DNA of 64,000 bases from Hydrangea macrophylla (Eukaryota; Streptophyta; Magnoliopsida; Cornales; Hydrangeaceae), in assembly GCA_033977485.1 (NCBI GenBank), contig CM066982.1, forward strand, positions 35,256,218-35,320,217, written 5' to 3'. Shown in pieces: positions 45,739 to 56,589 of the stretch. The notes beneath the pieces are model-generated. The model had not been told where the DNA came from and ran no database searches. It saw only the letters and a program-made list of their open reading frames with translations. The stretch's first letter is position 1. The number at the start of each line of letters is the position of its first letter. Position numbers and translations under genes: made by a program.

Positions 45739-47268
45739 TGTGGAAACGCGAAATTCCACCTCTTGCTTATTTGAAATTGTTTTGAAAAGGAAAAGAAAAG
45801 GTAGATCTGTTGAAAACAGATACAAAGTTGCCACTTGGTCTTTGAGGAACCAAGAAACCTAATTTTGACTCACCCAAATGGATAAAGGGCACCGGCCCTT
45901 CATAACCAAAGAACTTGGCTCGGGGTTTTGGTACGAGAAAGGAAGGAGCCTTTGTCGCGACTAAAACAACCTCAACTCGCCCCGTCTTTCAACGGGCCTC
46001 AATTAGCATCCAAATAATCATCTTATACTATGTATGGTTCGACAATTAATACTATGATAGTATATTACATCACACAAGAATTTTGAAATGGAAGATCAAA
46101 AGATAAGATATCGTTCATAAGATCTAAGCCAAGTATCACACAATGCAAAGTGAAAGATCACACAAACAAACCTAGGAAAAATCGTCTAATCATGTATCAA
46201 GTAATAAAGTTTTCCTAATCTAAAGGGGACATGAGTTATTCTTGAAACAAATAATCAAATAAATCAAAATATGCTTAGCAAACTATAATGATGCATGCTA
46301 ATCTCTGAGAAAAGAAGACCTCTCAATCCCTGGGATGGATGAGAAAGGATGATTAGATCGAGGGGAAACATGAACGTATGATCAAATTCATTCCTTATAA
46401 TTTTCATAGATTAGGAGTCACAAAAGCCCCAAATCTTTGCATGGATGCAATGTATGTATCTAGAATGTGCCAAGGTTGTAGTGTGTTTTGTGTTCATGGA
46501 TTCCTAGAATGACTTAGAAGTCTAGAATGTGTATGAATGCATGAAGGAAATCATCATGGGATATATACAAATGTAGTATGAACTAATTCCTAATACATGA
46601 GCTAATTTGGAGTGCATGTAAGCATCAAATCAAAGAATGAAAGTAAAAGTGTGCTTATAGTGAATAGTGGACAGAATAGTAACATGATTTTTGGAAATTG
46701 AAAAGAGTGGTTAGGAATGTTTTCAATGCATGATTTTTTATGGAGATATTTCTTATTGTGTCTAGAACACAACACAAAAAGCTAATCTTTAATAACTATC
46801 ACAGATTGAGAGAAATCATATAAACAATAGAGGTTATTCATAAACAGAGTCTGTACTGTCGATTGAAATGTTAGAAAATCTTAAAAAAAATGAAAAAAAA
46901 CGATCTAGAGGCCCATATTATACATAAAGTTCCCTAGGACATTAAAGTTCAAGGGAAAAATAGGTTGGGACCACTTTGTTTGGAAAAGTTTTCTATAAAA
47001 CAAGTTGAAAGTCAACATAGCTGCTGTGACAGCAGAGGCAGAATGTTTGGAAGGAATGTTTGGACAAATATGGACCCCTTTCAAGTGCTTCCAAGTCAAG
47101 CCAAAAATCATGGGTGTTCTATAATGAGTTAGAAAGACTTTCCAAGTGGTCTTGTATTCATATATTGAGTATTGAACTCAAAATAATTCCTTGAAGTTAA
47201 ATGACTCACTATTTTGAGGGTTTTGAGAAAACAAGATTTATTTCTTGAAATCAAAATGAGGGGTTTAA

Positions 47269-47435
47269 AATCACTTCCCTTGTGGCCGGATGGCAAGGCC
47301 TCTGGGTGTTATACCCAGAGGTCTCAAGTTCGAATCTCAAGGGGGTGGCCGCAGGTGATTCACCCGGACGCCCTGGCCTCGTGGGATTAGTCGAGGTGCG
47401 CGCAAGCTGGCCCGGATACCCACGATTACCAAAAC
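47269..47435 (+). mobile_element. tRNA-derived SINE, Au-like
   Basis: About 167 bp between two copies of aaatgaggggtttaa (47254-47268 and 47436-47450). The head has a pol III A box (about 47281-47293) and B box (agttcgaatc, 47327-47336). The tail gggattagtcgaggtgcgcg, then caagctggcccgga, matches the 3' part of the plant Au SINE as I remember it. LTRs A and B have no insertion here. It encodes no protein; the ORF across it is chance. Confidence 0.85.
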
Positions 47436-48109
47436 AAATGAGGGGTTTAAGAGTGGGTTTTGAAATGGGGATTTTGAAAACATATTTTCAATACTCAATG
47501 AAGATTATAACCACTTAAAATGTTAACATTTGACTCATATTAAGAACCTCCAAGATTATTGGAAAGTATTATTTCCATTTAAAGACAACTTCATGAATAC
47601 ATAGGAATGTATTGGAGTTGAAATCATCATCTATCAAACATGTTTTTGAGGTCAAGAGCTACTATCCATAAGGATTCACTCACCTCAAACTTCATGTCAT
47701 CATCTAGATGATGATAGACTAGTAAGTAAATAAAGAAAACAAACAAAAGTAGAAATGAGGTAAGAGAGGATGAACAACAAAGTAAGCAAACAAGTATATA
47801 AACAATCAATAGATGATATTCAATGATGTATTGGACTTGTAACTTGGTATTTCACTCATATGTGGTGACATTGGACATGGAAGTAGCTTCCTCTCTCTTA
47901 CATGCTCACTAAAATGGTGGTTGGGTGTATTGAATATGAAGTAAATGGAAGTAATGAAGTAAAGACAAAGCTTAGAACTCACTCTCTTGTATTGAAATCA
48001 AATAAGGAAGCTTCGTTTCTCTCTACTCTAACCTTATCTCTACAACTTTCTCTATAAAACTTTTCAAAGCTTTCATTTGACACCCCCAAAATGAGAAGTC
48101 AAGGGGGGT

Positions 48110-48116
48110 TTATATA
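48110..48116 (-). promoter_or_regulatory. TATA box of the Tat LTR
   Basis: The minus-strand tatataa sits within the conserved ggcctatataaacccc block. It is also present in LTR B (37994-38000) and altered in LTR A. A GC-rich repeat (48259-48305) is about 150 bp upstream on the element strand. Confidence 0.65.
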
Positions 48117-49156
48117 GGCCAATTTGGAGTGGTTTGGGGGTTTTGGAAGTACTCCCATTGGCCCCAAACATCTGTGAACATAGAACTACGTCGTTTTGGT
48201 TTTCAATTAATCAAAATGAACCCCCAAAAGAAATTACAAAAATGTACCATTCTAGGGGAGAGTACCGCGATGGTACTGGGCCAGTGCCGCTGCAGCAGTG
48301 CTCCTCATTCGTCCATATAATCCTTTTTAGGCCCCCAGAGGTTCCGGTATTTGCGAAAAGGCCCTATTTTCGTCCAAAATTCACAAAAAAATGCATACAA
48401 ACTCCAAATTGAGGTTGTGATATACCGTTGGAAAGGTAATGGAGTTTAATTTACATAAAAAATAGTTTGGAGATAGGTCACCTTGAAAAGTTTTGCGGTA
48501 TTCACAATAAAAGCCGATTTGATCGTCTTTTTCACCTTCAAAAATTCATAATAAATTCGTTTAAAATCCAAAAATTATGTGCGATATACCATTGGTAATC
48601 TATTGTCCTATAGTATCCATGAAAAATGTTTGAAAACTGATACGGTGCTCCAGTTTTAAAGTCAATTTTTGGTCAAACTTTCAAACTTGGGATTCCCGAG
48701 AAGTTCTGGAAACCTCTGGGAGCTCCCACAAGCTGACGTTTTTGTTCGATTTTCTTTTAAATCTCATTTTAATACTTTCCACATGATATAGAATGATTCT
48801 GGAACTTTTTGGCGAATTTGGACGATTTGGGTCAAACCTTGGTCAAACCTTGGTTAAACCGGTCAACGGGGACTTTCTGGGAACTTTCGAAACTTTCGGG
48901 GGTCTCTGGGAGCTGGCGATTTCATCTGATTTTACTTAAAAACTCATTTTATTGTTTTTCTTACCACATAACACATTTCTAGAACATTTGGTCCGAATCT
49001 GGGAGCGTTCGGGCTTTTAGGGGCATTTTGGTCATTCTGAGTATTTTGAGAGATAGAACTAACTTCCAGAAATCCTTTTTAAGTTTTTTTAATCATTGTG
49101 AACTACTAAGATATGGGTCTCCTAAATTTGATAGCCGACAAAATGGGGTGTCTACA

Positions 49157-49913
49157 GTTTGCCCCTCTTTGACATGAACTTGTGAGGCAACGCATGCCGC
49201 AAGCGAGTGCCAAAGCTTTAAAGAGACTGGTCTTTTTAGAGGCTATAGATTTAGGATAAAAAAGCATTACAAAAGATGTAATGATAGAAAACATGATGCT
49301 GGGGCCAGGGCTGGTCGTGCTCTTCATGAGCTGCCTAAGTATCCCAAAGGAAATCAGACCAAGACGTAGTTCGGGGCACAAAGGAACAAATCGCATATGC
49401 AGAACAAGACAAGCGAATGCTATGTTATTAGGATGATATACAATGCATGGATGTGATATGAATTGCGTCCTGAGTCCTATCATGTTTAGTGTTCTGATCT
49501 TAGTATGAGCTGGTGTTGTGGGGTGTGTGCCACCCCGAGTGGACTTATGTCGTGCTAGTGTCTCCGATTGTGATGCAATGGCTGACTCGGATAAAGATTT
49601 AATGACTTGGAAGACCCTGGGTCTTGGGGCAAACTTCTTAAATTCTGAGAAACATGCTTTATATGTGAAATGGATCTGATGCAAGGTTTTAGAGGATGAC
49701 AATTAAAGGTGACCTAGGGATCTTACGATGATAAGTGCGAAAGCAAGCTCATGATAATCAAGAGACACGGAGTCGTGGAAGGACAGTGATCGTCTTCGAA
49801 ATATGGATACGGGCAATGTTTTGGTTGTTCCTGATGATCGATCTTTGGGAGTCGGTTCTGCTTTTGCTACTTTCTACTGGGGATAGTGGGAACTAGTATC
49901 CTTCCGTATTTGT
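49157..49913 (+). other. Tat copy 2: sequence between 3' LTR and antisense repeats
   Basis: No recognised gene. A minus-strand ORF (49106-49702) crosses the LTR border and has no known motif. The first 14 bases are the polypurine tract of the element. The rest is presumably the distal promoter side of the plus-strand cassette. Confidence 0.4.
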
Positions 49914-50556
49914 CCTTGGGGGATGGCGTAGCACTCTCAGAGAATCTCTTTTTTCTTGATCGGGAACCAGGACCCATCTCTGAATCTCTCACGGTTGATC
50001 AAATCTTCCGACGCTCAATCCAAGAGGGTCGGTCGGGGCCTCTGGGAGCTGGTATCTCTGTTTCTGTCCTCGGGGGATGATGTAGGATTCTTGGAGAATC
50101 TCTCTTAGCTATTTCTTGATCGGGAGCCAAGACCCATCTCTGAATCTCTCACGGTTGATCAGATCTTGGTAATGGTCAGTTTGAAAAACTGATTCGGAGT
50201 TGATATCTTTGTGTTTCTATCCTCGGGGGATAGTGTAGAATTCTCGGAGAATCTCTCTTAAATATTTCTTGATCGGGAACCAGGACCCATCTTTGAATCT
50301 CTCACCGTTGATCAGGTCTTGGCAATGGTCGGTCCAAAAAGCTGATTCGGGCCTTCGGATGCTGATATCTTTCTGTTTCTGTCCTCAGGGGATGGTGTAG
50401 GAGTCTCGGAGAATTTATCTTAACTGTTTCTTAATTGGGAACCAGGACCCATCTCTGAATCTCTCACGATTGATCAAATCTTGGTAATGGTCAATCTGAA
50501 AAGCCGATTCAGGCCTTCGGGAGCTAGTATCTTTCTGTTTCTATCCTCAGGGGATT
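49914..50556 (+). repeat. ~155-bp tandem repeat upstream of the antisense gene
   Basis: About four units start at cctcgggggatggtgtagga-like blocks at 49914, 50068, 50221, 50382 and 50544, spaced 153-162 bp. Each holds gatcgggaaccaggaccc and atctctgaatctctcac-gttgatca. They are non-coding and directly upstream of the antisense gene. Confidence 0.8.
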
Positions 50557-50704
50557 AGCTAAATTTTCTGGGGATAAATTGGATTTGCTGGGGATAAATT
50601 CTCAGAAATCTTGACTAAATTGGGCCATTGGGGCTAATCAGGACCACAAACGGGTCAAAATGGGCCACAACGGACTGAAATGGAGTAAAGTGGGGCCCGC
50701 AGGG

Positions 50705-50772
50705 AGCAATGCTATGGTGGCACTGGGCCACTGCCGCAGTGACAGTTGGCCAATGCTGCGGCAACACTGGGT
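50705..50772 (+). promoter_or_regulatory. GC-rich repeat shared with Tat LTR U3
   Basis: Repeats of the type ggtggcactgggccactgcc, then gcagtgac, then ccaatgctgcggcaacactg resemble the cluster in U3 of LTRs A (29453-29520), B (38145-38212) and C (48259-48305). Here it lies about 115 bp upstream of the first intron of the plus-strand gene, so it may be promoter material. Confidence 0.45.
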
Positions 50773-50887
50773 GGCCAGACTTCATGTGTGTATATCTCGG
50801 GTTTTTGAGCATTTCAAGCTCATTTTTTGCCATTTCAGGGTGCTTTTGGAGCCAAAATCCGTCAAAAGGCAGCTTGTGCACACTCAG

Positions 50888-50986
50888 GTGAGTAATCTTT
50901 TTCCATAATTAGAATTTTGATTGGTGTTTTGGTTTATTCCATTTTTTAAGAAGAATGTTTGATTTTAGCATCCATTTTTCTTGCAG
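50888..50986 (+). other. Predicted 5' UTR intron of the antisense gene
   Basis: Donor cag/gtgagt at 50888 and acceptor ttttcttgcag ending at 50986, 99 bp, four bases before the start ATG. Both sites match plant consensus well. Confidence 0.6.
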
Positions 50987-50990
50987 ATCC

Positions 50991-53168
50991 ATGGCTTCGA
51001 GCTCAAGAAGACCGTCTAAGACGGCCAAGGAACAAATGAAAGTCAAGAGCCAAACCCCAGACTTGATTTTACAGGACCCCCAATTTTATCTTTCGATCGC
51101 GGCTCTAGCAAGTCTGGTATGTAAAACTTTCGACAGTTCAGGACTATTTTGTGCATTATGCTAGTTGTATGAACTGTAGTGTGCACCTAAAGTTTGTTGG
51201 AAGCTTGTTTTGTGCTCGTATGTTAATTTTTTGATGTTGGAGTTTGGGTCATGAATAGTGATTTTGTGCTTGTTTTTTATTGTTTTTGATGTGTGTAAGT
51301 GCCGGAAGTGACATTGAAGGGCCATGGTAGCCTTGCTCACGCTTTTCTGTGGTACACCCAACTCTCGCTTGCCGTCAAGAGAATGGCAGATGATGCCGGG
51401 TTTGGCGACTTTGTCCGCCTAGTTTCAAAGAGTACCAATGATCTGGCTCATTTTTACGCTCTTGCTGAGAGATGGTGGGACACCATTAATACTTTCCATC
51501 TGCCATTCGGTGAGATGACAATGATGCCTTTTGATTTTTCCATGATTACCAGCTTGAGGGTTGGCGGGAAGTGCCTAGTCTTGGATTACTTCTATGAGAT
51601 TGACCCTGAAGCTGTAGAGATGCTGATTGGGGCTGTTCCTCCTAATTTGGAGAGGCACTGGTTCCATTGTGGCTGGCTTTACCGAGCTTATGGCAGAGGG
51701 AATCACAACTTGAATAATTCTCAACTTTTGAGGGTATTTCTTCTGTATGTCCTTGGTTGCACGATTTTCGCGACACGGAATGACCAGGTGAGCTTGAGGC
51801 TTCTTTCTTGCCTGGCGACCATTGGTAAGATCCCCTCTTATGACTGGGGCGGTGCTGCCTTGGCCCACCTTTACAAGCATATGGGTGAAGTTTCCCGGGG
51901 TGATATCAAATTGACGGGGGGATTCTGGCGAGTTTAGGAGGTATGTACTGCAACCTCTTTTATTTTCCAGCTTTTTGATTTTCGTACTTCTTGTCTTTTT
52001 TGATTTTCCCTTTGTCTGTGTAGCTTTAGAGCTTTGAGTACCTGAAGATGTTGGCTCCTTTCCCTGTTGATGAATTAGGTGAAGATAAGGACGGCATGGT
52101 TCCTGTGCCTTTGTTCCCCCGAGGCTTGAGATGGCGGAGGGATGTTGTCAGGGTAAGAGCGGGGCTCATCGGATTGTTCTCCTCAGAAACTTTTTATCTG
52201 GACTAACAGCTGCTAGCGTTGATTGGACGCCTTGGGAGTGCATTGCCATGTTGCCCCAGGGGAGATACAGGTAGTTAGGCCCCTTTCCTCTTGCCGACAT
52301 CTGATGGAAAGTACCGAAAGCAGGCAATGGCTCCTTGGCGAGCGAGTGTCTCGGCAGGTGGTTGGCGGTCCGAGGTATCGCATCCCTCATAATCCTCCTG
52401 TGATGGATGCTGATGACCTTTCAGGTGATGCTTTGCTGGCGGCCTTAGCTGGTACTAATGTTTGGGATCACTTTCTCTCTGAGACCGGCTATGAGACTTA
52501 CCGTGGCTGCTTCCTGATGCCCAACTTCCCACTCCTGGATGTGAGTTTCGTTTATGTTTTTGTCTCTATCCGTTACCTATGTTTTTTGACTCATCTTTTC
52601 CCTAACTTATTTTGTGCCTACAGCTTCGGGAGATGTACAGGAGACAGCTTCCCCCAGTTTCTGATCCTATCCCTCCTTGGGATTGGACCATTGATGTTTT
52701 GGGTACAGATGGCTCTCCCCAGGTTATGGAGGTGCCATGGGTCACATGTGGGTATCCCACCCAGCCAGCAGGCGTCCTCAACATCCCTTGGAGTTATGCT
52801 GAGGAGGGCCACGCCTTGGCAGCTAGCTTACGGTCTTTGGTCCTCACGCGAGACCATCGGGTATGTCTCTAATTTTGTGCTCCTTAAGGTTATAAGGTCC
52901 TAACCTTGATTTTGCCCTTAACATATGGATGGTATACAACAGTTTGCCACCAGTCAGATGGCGTCCTTGGTAAGTTTCTGACTCGACTTCGTTTTTGTAC
53001 TTTTTGTTGTTTATCTACTGATTGCTTTCATTTTATTTATGTGTGCAGTATCGTGGGGGTGGTGCCGGCTCATCGAGGACCGGGCCAAGGTACAGAGGAG
53101 GCAGGAGGAGACCATCGCCGATGTACACTCCGGGTGGCCCGATAGAGGACGAAGAAGAGGAAGACTAA
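50991..53168 (+). pseudogene. Antisense multi-exon plant mobile domain (PMD) gene
   Basis: Starts ATG 50991 (MASSSRRPSKTAKEQMKVKS). Predicted coding exons: 50991-51116, 51300-51940, 52024-52152, about 52187-52540, 52624-52860, 52943-52969 and 53049-53168. Most donors are gtatgt, gtaaga, gtgagt or gtaagt, and several acceptors are cag. Exon 2 reads WYTQLSLAVKRMADDAGFGD, then FHLPFGEMTMMPFDFSMITSL, the pattern of the PMD family. The tail is Gly/Arg-rich, then acidic (IEDEEEED). Breaks: TAG 51935-51937 and TAG 52027-52029 where Trp is expected, and a frame shift between about 52260 and 52330. Two junctions (51116/51300 and 52152/52187) are out of phase by one base as drawn. PMD proteins are plant nuclear proteins, also carried by transposons. 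The gene is antisense to gag-pol and downstream of it. Confidence 0.75.
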
Positions 53169-53543
53169 GGCCTCCTAAGCGGGGATTTTCATTTTATCTC
53201 CATTTCATGTTTTCAATTGGGTTGTACTAGTGAATAATGTGACTATTGTACAATGTGTAAGACGATGTGTAGGATGATGTATAGGATGATGTGTAGGATG
53301 ATTTATCACTCTTGACAGCGTATTATGATGTTTTGCCTTTTGAGCCGGATAGTTTCTGGTTTGAAGGCGCAGTTTTGTGCTTGCTTTGGTTGGGTGGTTG
53401 TGCATTATGATTCTGTGATTGTTGATGTTACTGCGATGAGCAGCCTTGTGATAGTGAGTGTGTTTGCCTTATAGGTGGGATAGTCTGTGCAATGGGGAGG
53501 TGCTGCCGAAATTTTGAATTTTACTAGAGCCGCGACAGAAAAT
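53169..53543 (+). other. Spacer between the two antisense genes
   Basis: AT-rich with short repeats of gtaggatgatgt (about 53255-53305). An acceptor-like ttgccttatag ends near 53474, about 70 bp before the next start. It is likely 3' UTR of the first gene and 5' UTR or intron of the second. Confidence 0.4.
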
Positions 53544-54515
53544 ATGGCATTGTATGATCCCGCTCAACTCACTGCTTGGCTGAACATCACGGATGCTGTG
53601 GAGCGGATCAACCTCTTCAGCTACGGTCTGACCAAGCTATTCTCTCTTCGCTAGATGGCTCTGAACACTGAGTTCATGCAAGCTGCTATTGTCCACTAGG
53701 ACCCGGTGAACCATGTCTTCAATTTCAACGGCCTGGAGATATGTCCCCTGTTTGAGGAGTTTTGTGATATCCTTGGCTTTGATTCTGACTCTGACCTGAT
53801 TCTTCCTTCTACTGATACCCCCAGTCCCACGCGAGGCTTAGCTGAATACCTTAACTGTTCCACTACTATTTCTCACTGGCTAATTCATAGTGAGGTTCTT
53901 GACATTGCTTCCATCATCGCCCGGTATGCTAGTCATAGGAATCCTAGCGTATATGATGCTACCCGTGGGGCTGCTCTGATATTGTGCATGACTTCGCACT
54001 TTCTGTTCTCGAGTGCTTCTATCAACTTGGTGCACGTGTGCCTCGGGCTGAAATTTAGCAGTAATCCCATGGCTATAGTTCTGGCTTAAACCTTGAATGG
54101 TTTGGATCGCGCTTCCAATCAAGGAATGCTTCTTCTTTTTGGGGCGCCTTTGGTGTTACAGGCTTGGCTCTACGAACGCCTTCAGTTATGGACCGGTAAT
54201 GTGTTGCCAATTTATTTCTGCAGGGCTGTGCTTTATCCTCATTCCACTGCTGCCAATTGGGTTGGCATGGTGGGTGCTTTATCTGAGCCCGACATTTGCT
54301 GGATCGTGAGGCGTTGGGGCCTTCATGTTATGACCACTAGTCTCGGGGATTACCAGAGAGTGTGGCTGATGGGCCTAAGAGAGACTTCTTTCTATCATCC
54401 TCGCCGATTGGCCAGACAGTACGGGCGAGTTCAAGAGGTCCCCCGGGGGTATACTAAGAGGGTGTTTGCTTCCAGAGTCAAAGCCACTACTATTGCTGCT
54501 TTCATCAGGGGTTAG
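53544..54515 (+). pseudogene. Antisense second gene, DUF7745-like
   Basis: One frame from ATG 53544 (MALYDPAQLTAWLNITDAVE) to TAG after IRG at about 54513-54515, 323 codons. Residues 30-90 hold FNFNGLEICPLFEEFCDILGF, preceded by HxDPVNHV, and later LFGAPLVLQAWLYERLQLW. This order (HWDP-like, ECPTIEEF-like, then LQxWLxE) is that of the plant DUF7745 proteins often found in transposon-rich sequence; the call is by pattern only. Stops: TAG 53652-53654 and TAG 53697-53699, both where Trp is expected, and TAA 54087-54089. No frame shift is seen. It lies 376 bp after the PMD-type gene on the same strand and could share its control region. Function unknown. Confidence 0.65.
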
Positions 54516-55345
54516 GCCAGTCGAGCAAGAGCCTATTACTAGAGACCTTTGAAGAAATAAAAGACACAAAATAAAACTAGACTTGACTGATTCTGCTTCT
54601 TTCCTCCAAGTGTCTTTGATATTTGCTTTTTGAAAGAACTTTTGTGTTTTCATTTATCCCTGCTTATGTAATATTCGAAGTTTGTTTATCAGTGAACCTT
54701 GGTTACTTGGAGAATCTTATTTTATGCATTTGGCTTTCTGAAAACATTCGTAGTATGATTTTGATCAGATGTTTGCTTTTGGTACTTGTTCGGGCATGCT
54801 AGGACGATTAGAGGCAAATGAGGTGGGTGGCCAAAGTTTGCCCCTAGATTGGGATATGTATGATTGTGAAGCAAACAAGGTAGATGACCGACATTTGCCC
54901 CTAGTTTAGAAGAGGTTCAGGCAAACGAGGCAGGTGGCCGAAGTTTGCCCCTAGTGTGAAGGGTGATTTCTGGGTTATGTTAAGGACCGCGACTTTATTT
55001 TTCTCACAGACTCATAATTTTGCCTAGGCACCAGTTAGGTGACCTATCGAGCTTTTTTCTCTCTTTTGTTATTGCTCACTTTGGATTTAACTCTAACTTT
55101 TGCCTAGGCGTCCTTTCGGATTTTTGACCTAGCGAGCCATCCTTCTTTTCTTTTTTGAAAGTCTGCCTACGTACCCCTGAATGGGGATTAAGTCCAACGT
55201 AGTTCGGGCCAAAGTCTTGAAAGAAAAGGGGTTGATTTTGATAGTGTCGACCGAACTGATACAGTTGCCTATGTATACCGAGTGGGAATCAAGTCGAGCG
55301 TAGTTCAGGGCGAGGCTTGAAAGAAAATTGGTTTTGGGGAATGGT
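54516..55345 (-). other. Tat copy 2: post-pol non-coding region with PPT-like repeats
   Basis: Lies between the ends of the converging pol and antisense genes. Repeats of the pattern gtttgcccctagt (minus strand actaggggcaaac) are seen at about 54835, 54894 and 54945, resembling the real polypurine tract next to the 3' LTR. tgcctacgtacccctgaatg-type repeats follow at 55165-55315. Confidence 0.6.
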
Positions 55346-56589
55346 CAAGCATAGTACTTTTTGAGGCAATCCATGTTGATTGGTTCTTTGAACTTAATGT
55401 CATCGAGATCCATAAGGTAGGTTGCTCCTCCTGAAAGAATAGTTTTGACGATATAAGGGCCGACCCATTTGGGTTTGAACTTTCTACATGGATCAAAGAT
55501 CGGGGCTCGCAATTCCTTAAGGACAAGGTCACCCTTGACAATTTTCCTCGGACGAACCCTTTTGTTGAAAGCACGAGCTATCCTCTTTTGATAGATTCAG
55601 ACATGGTAGACTGCCGCTAGGCACTTTTCATCTATGAGAGCCAATTCTTCGTACCTTTCCCTTAACCAATCTGATTCCAAAATTTCACATTCTGCCATCA
55701 CGTGCAGGGACGGTAGTTCTATCTTGACTGGAAGTATTGCTTCCATTCCATATACGAGTGAGTAAGGAGTTGCTCCTGTGGATGTCCTTATTGATGTTCT
55801 GTATCCCCAAATTGCGAACGGTAGCTTTGCATGCCAGTCTTTGTAGGTATCAGCCGACTTCTGCAGTATGGCCTTGACATTCTTGTTTCCAGCTTCGACT
55901 GCTCCATTAGTTTGTGGCATATATGGTGACGACTTATGATAAGTGATTTTGTATTCCTCAAACAGATCCCTGACTTCAGCTTTAAAATGACTACCATTAT
56001 CTGAAATGATCTCATGGGGGACTCCGTAGCGACAGATGAGGTTCTTCTTGATGAACTTGGCCACTTCCTTGGCCCCCAACTTGCTATAGGATGCGGCTTC
56101 TACCCATTTTGTGAAGTAGTCAATGGTCACCAAAATGTATTGGTTCCCATTTGCGGCCTTCGAGACTATTTTGCTAATGATATCGATTCCCCAAGTCAAG
56201 AATGGCCATGGGGAGGTCATACTATAGAGCAGAGATGGTGGTACATGCATCATGTTTGCGTGAATCTGGCACTTGTGGCACCTTCTCACATCTTTACAAC
56301 AATCTTTCTCCAATGTCGTCCTGTAGTACCCTTGTCTTACGATCTTTTTGGATAGCATGTGACCATTCATGTGTGGACCGCACACCCCTTCGTGTATTTC
56401 TTCCATCATTCTTTTGGCGCACTTTTCGAACAAGCAAGTTAGATTGTGACCATTGTATCCTTTCTTCAACAATTTTCCCCCACAAATGATGAACTGGGTT
56501 GCGAACCTTCGAATTGCTCTTTTGTCTTTCTCGGAAGATTCTAGGGGATATGCCCCTTTTCTATGAAGTCCCAAACATCTTGGTACCAT
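55346..56589 (-). pseudogene. pol: Tat copy 2: integrase
   Basis: The main open part (55597-56589) is 330 residues. Zinc site H66, H73 or H77, C104 and C107; catalytic D136 (WGIDII), D197 (ISDNGSHF) and E232 (GAVEAGNK) with 34 residues between the last two. All three acidic residues are intact. TGA 55597-55599 (fits CGA) interrupts, and the frame continues through IARAFNKRVRPRK and the FKPKWVGPYIVK GPY-type module to the natural stop near 55346. Its 5' end is reached from RNase H by a frame shift near 56545. Integrase inserts the cDNA into the nuclear genome. Confidence 0.88.

Larger units (their letters stand above)
45739..49156 (-). repeat. LTR C, 3' LTR of Tat copy 2
   Basis: 3418 bp including a SINE and its duplicated target (182 bp). 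Plus-strand tgtggaaacg to ggtgtctaca. Minus-strand TATA at 48110-48116 (plus ttatata). The minus-strand tract aaagaggggcaaac (49157-49170) just outside is the polypurine tract. Confidence 0.88.

Noticed and set aside
47281..47345. Functional tRNA gene
   Set aside because: A and B box similarity is present, but a clean cloverleaf with a 3' end cannot be drawn. The flanking duplication and Au-like tail show a SINE.
49106..49702. 198-residue minus-strand ORF
   Set aside because: It crosses the LTR C/internal border and the polypurine tract, has no known motif, and is not kept in the matching part of LTR A or B.
49914..50556. CRISPR array
   Set aside because: Units of ~155 bp are diverged along their whole length, with no short constant repeat and unique spacers; the genome is eukaryotic.
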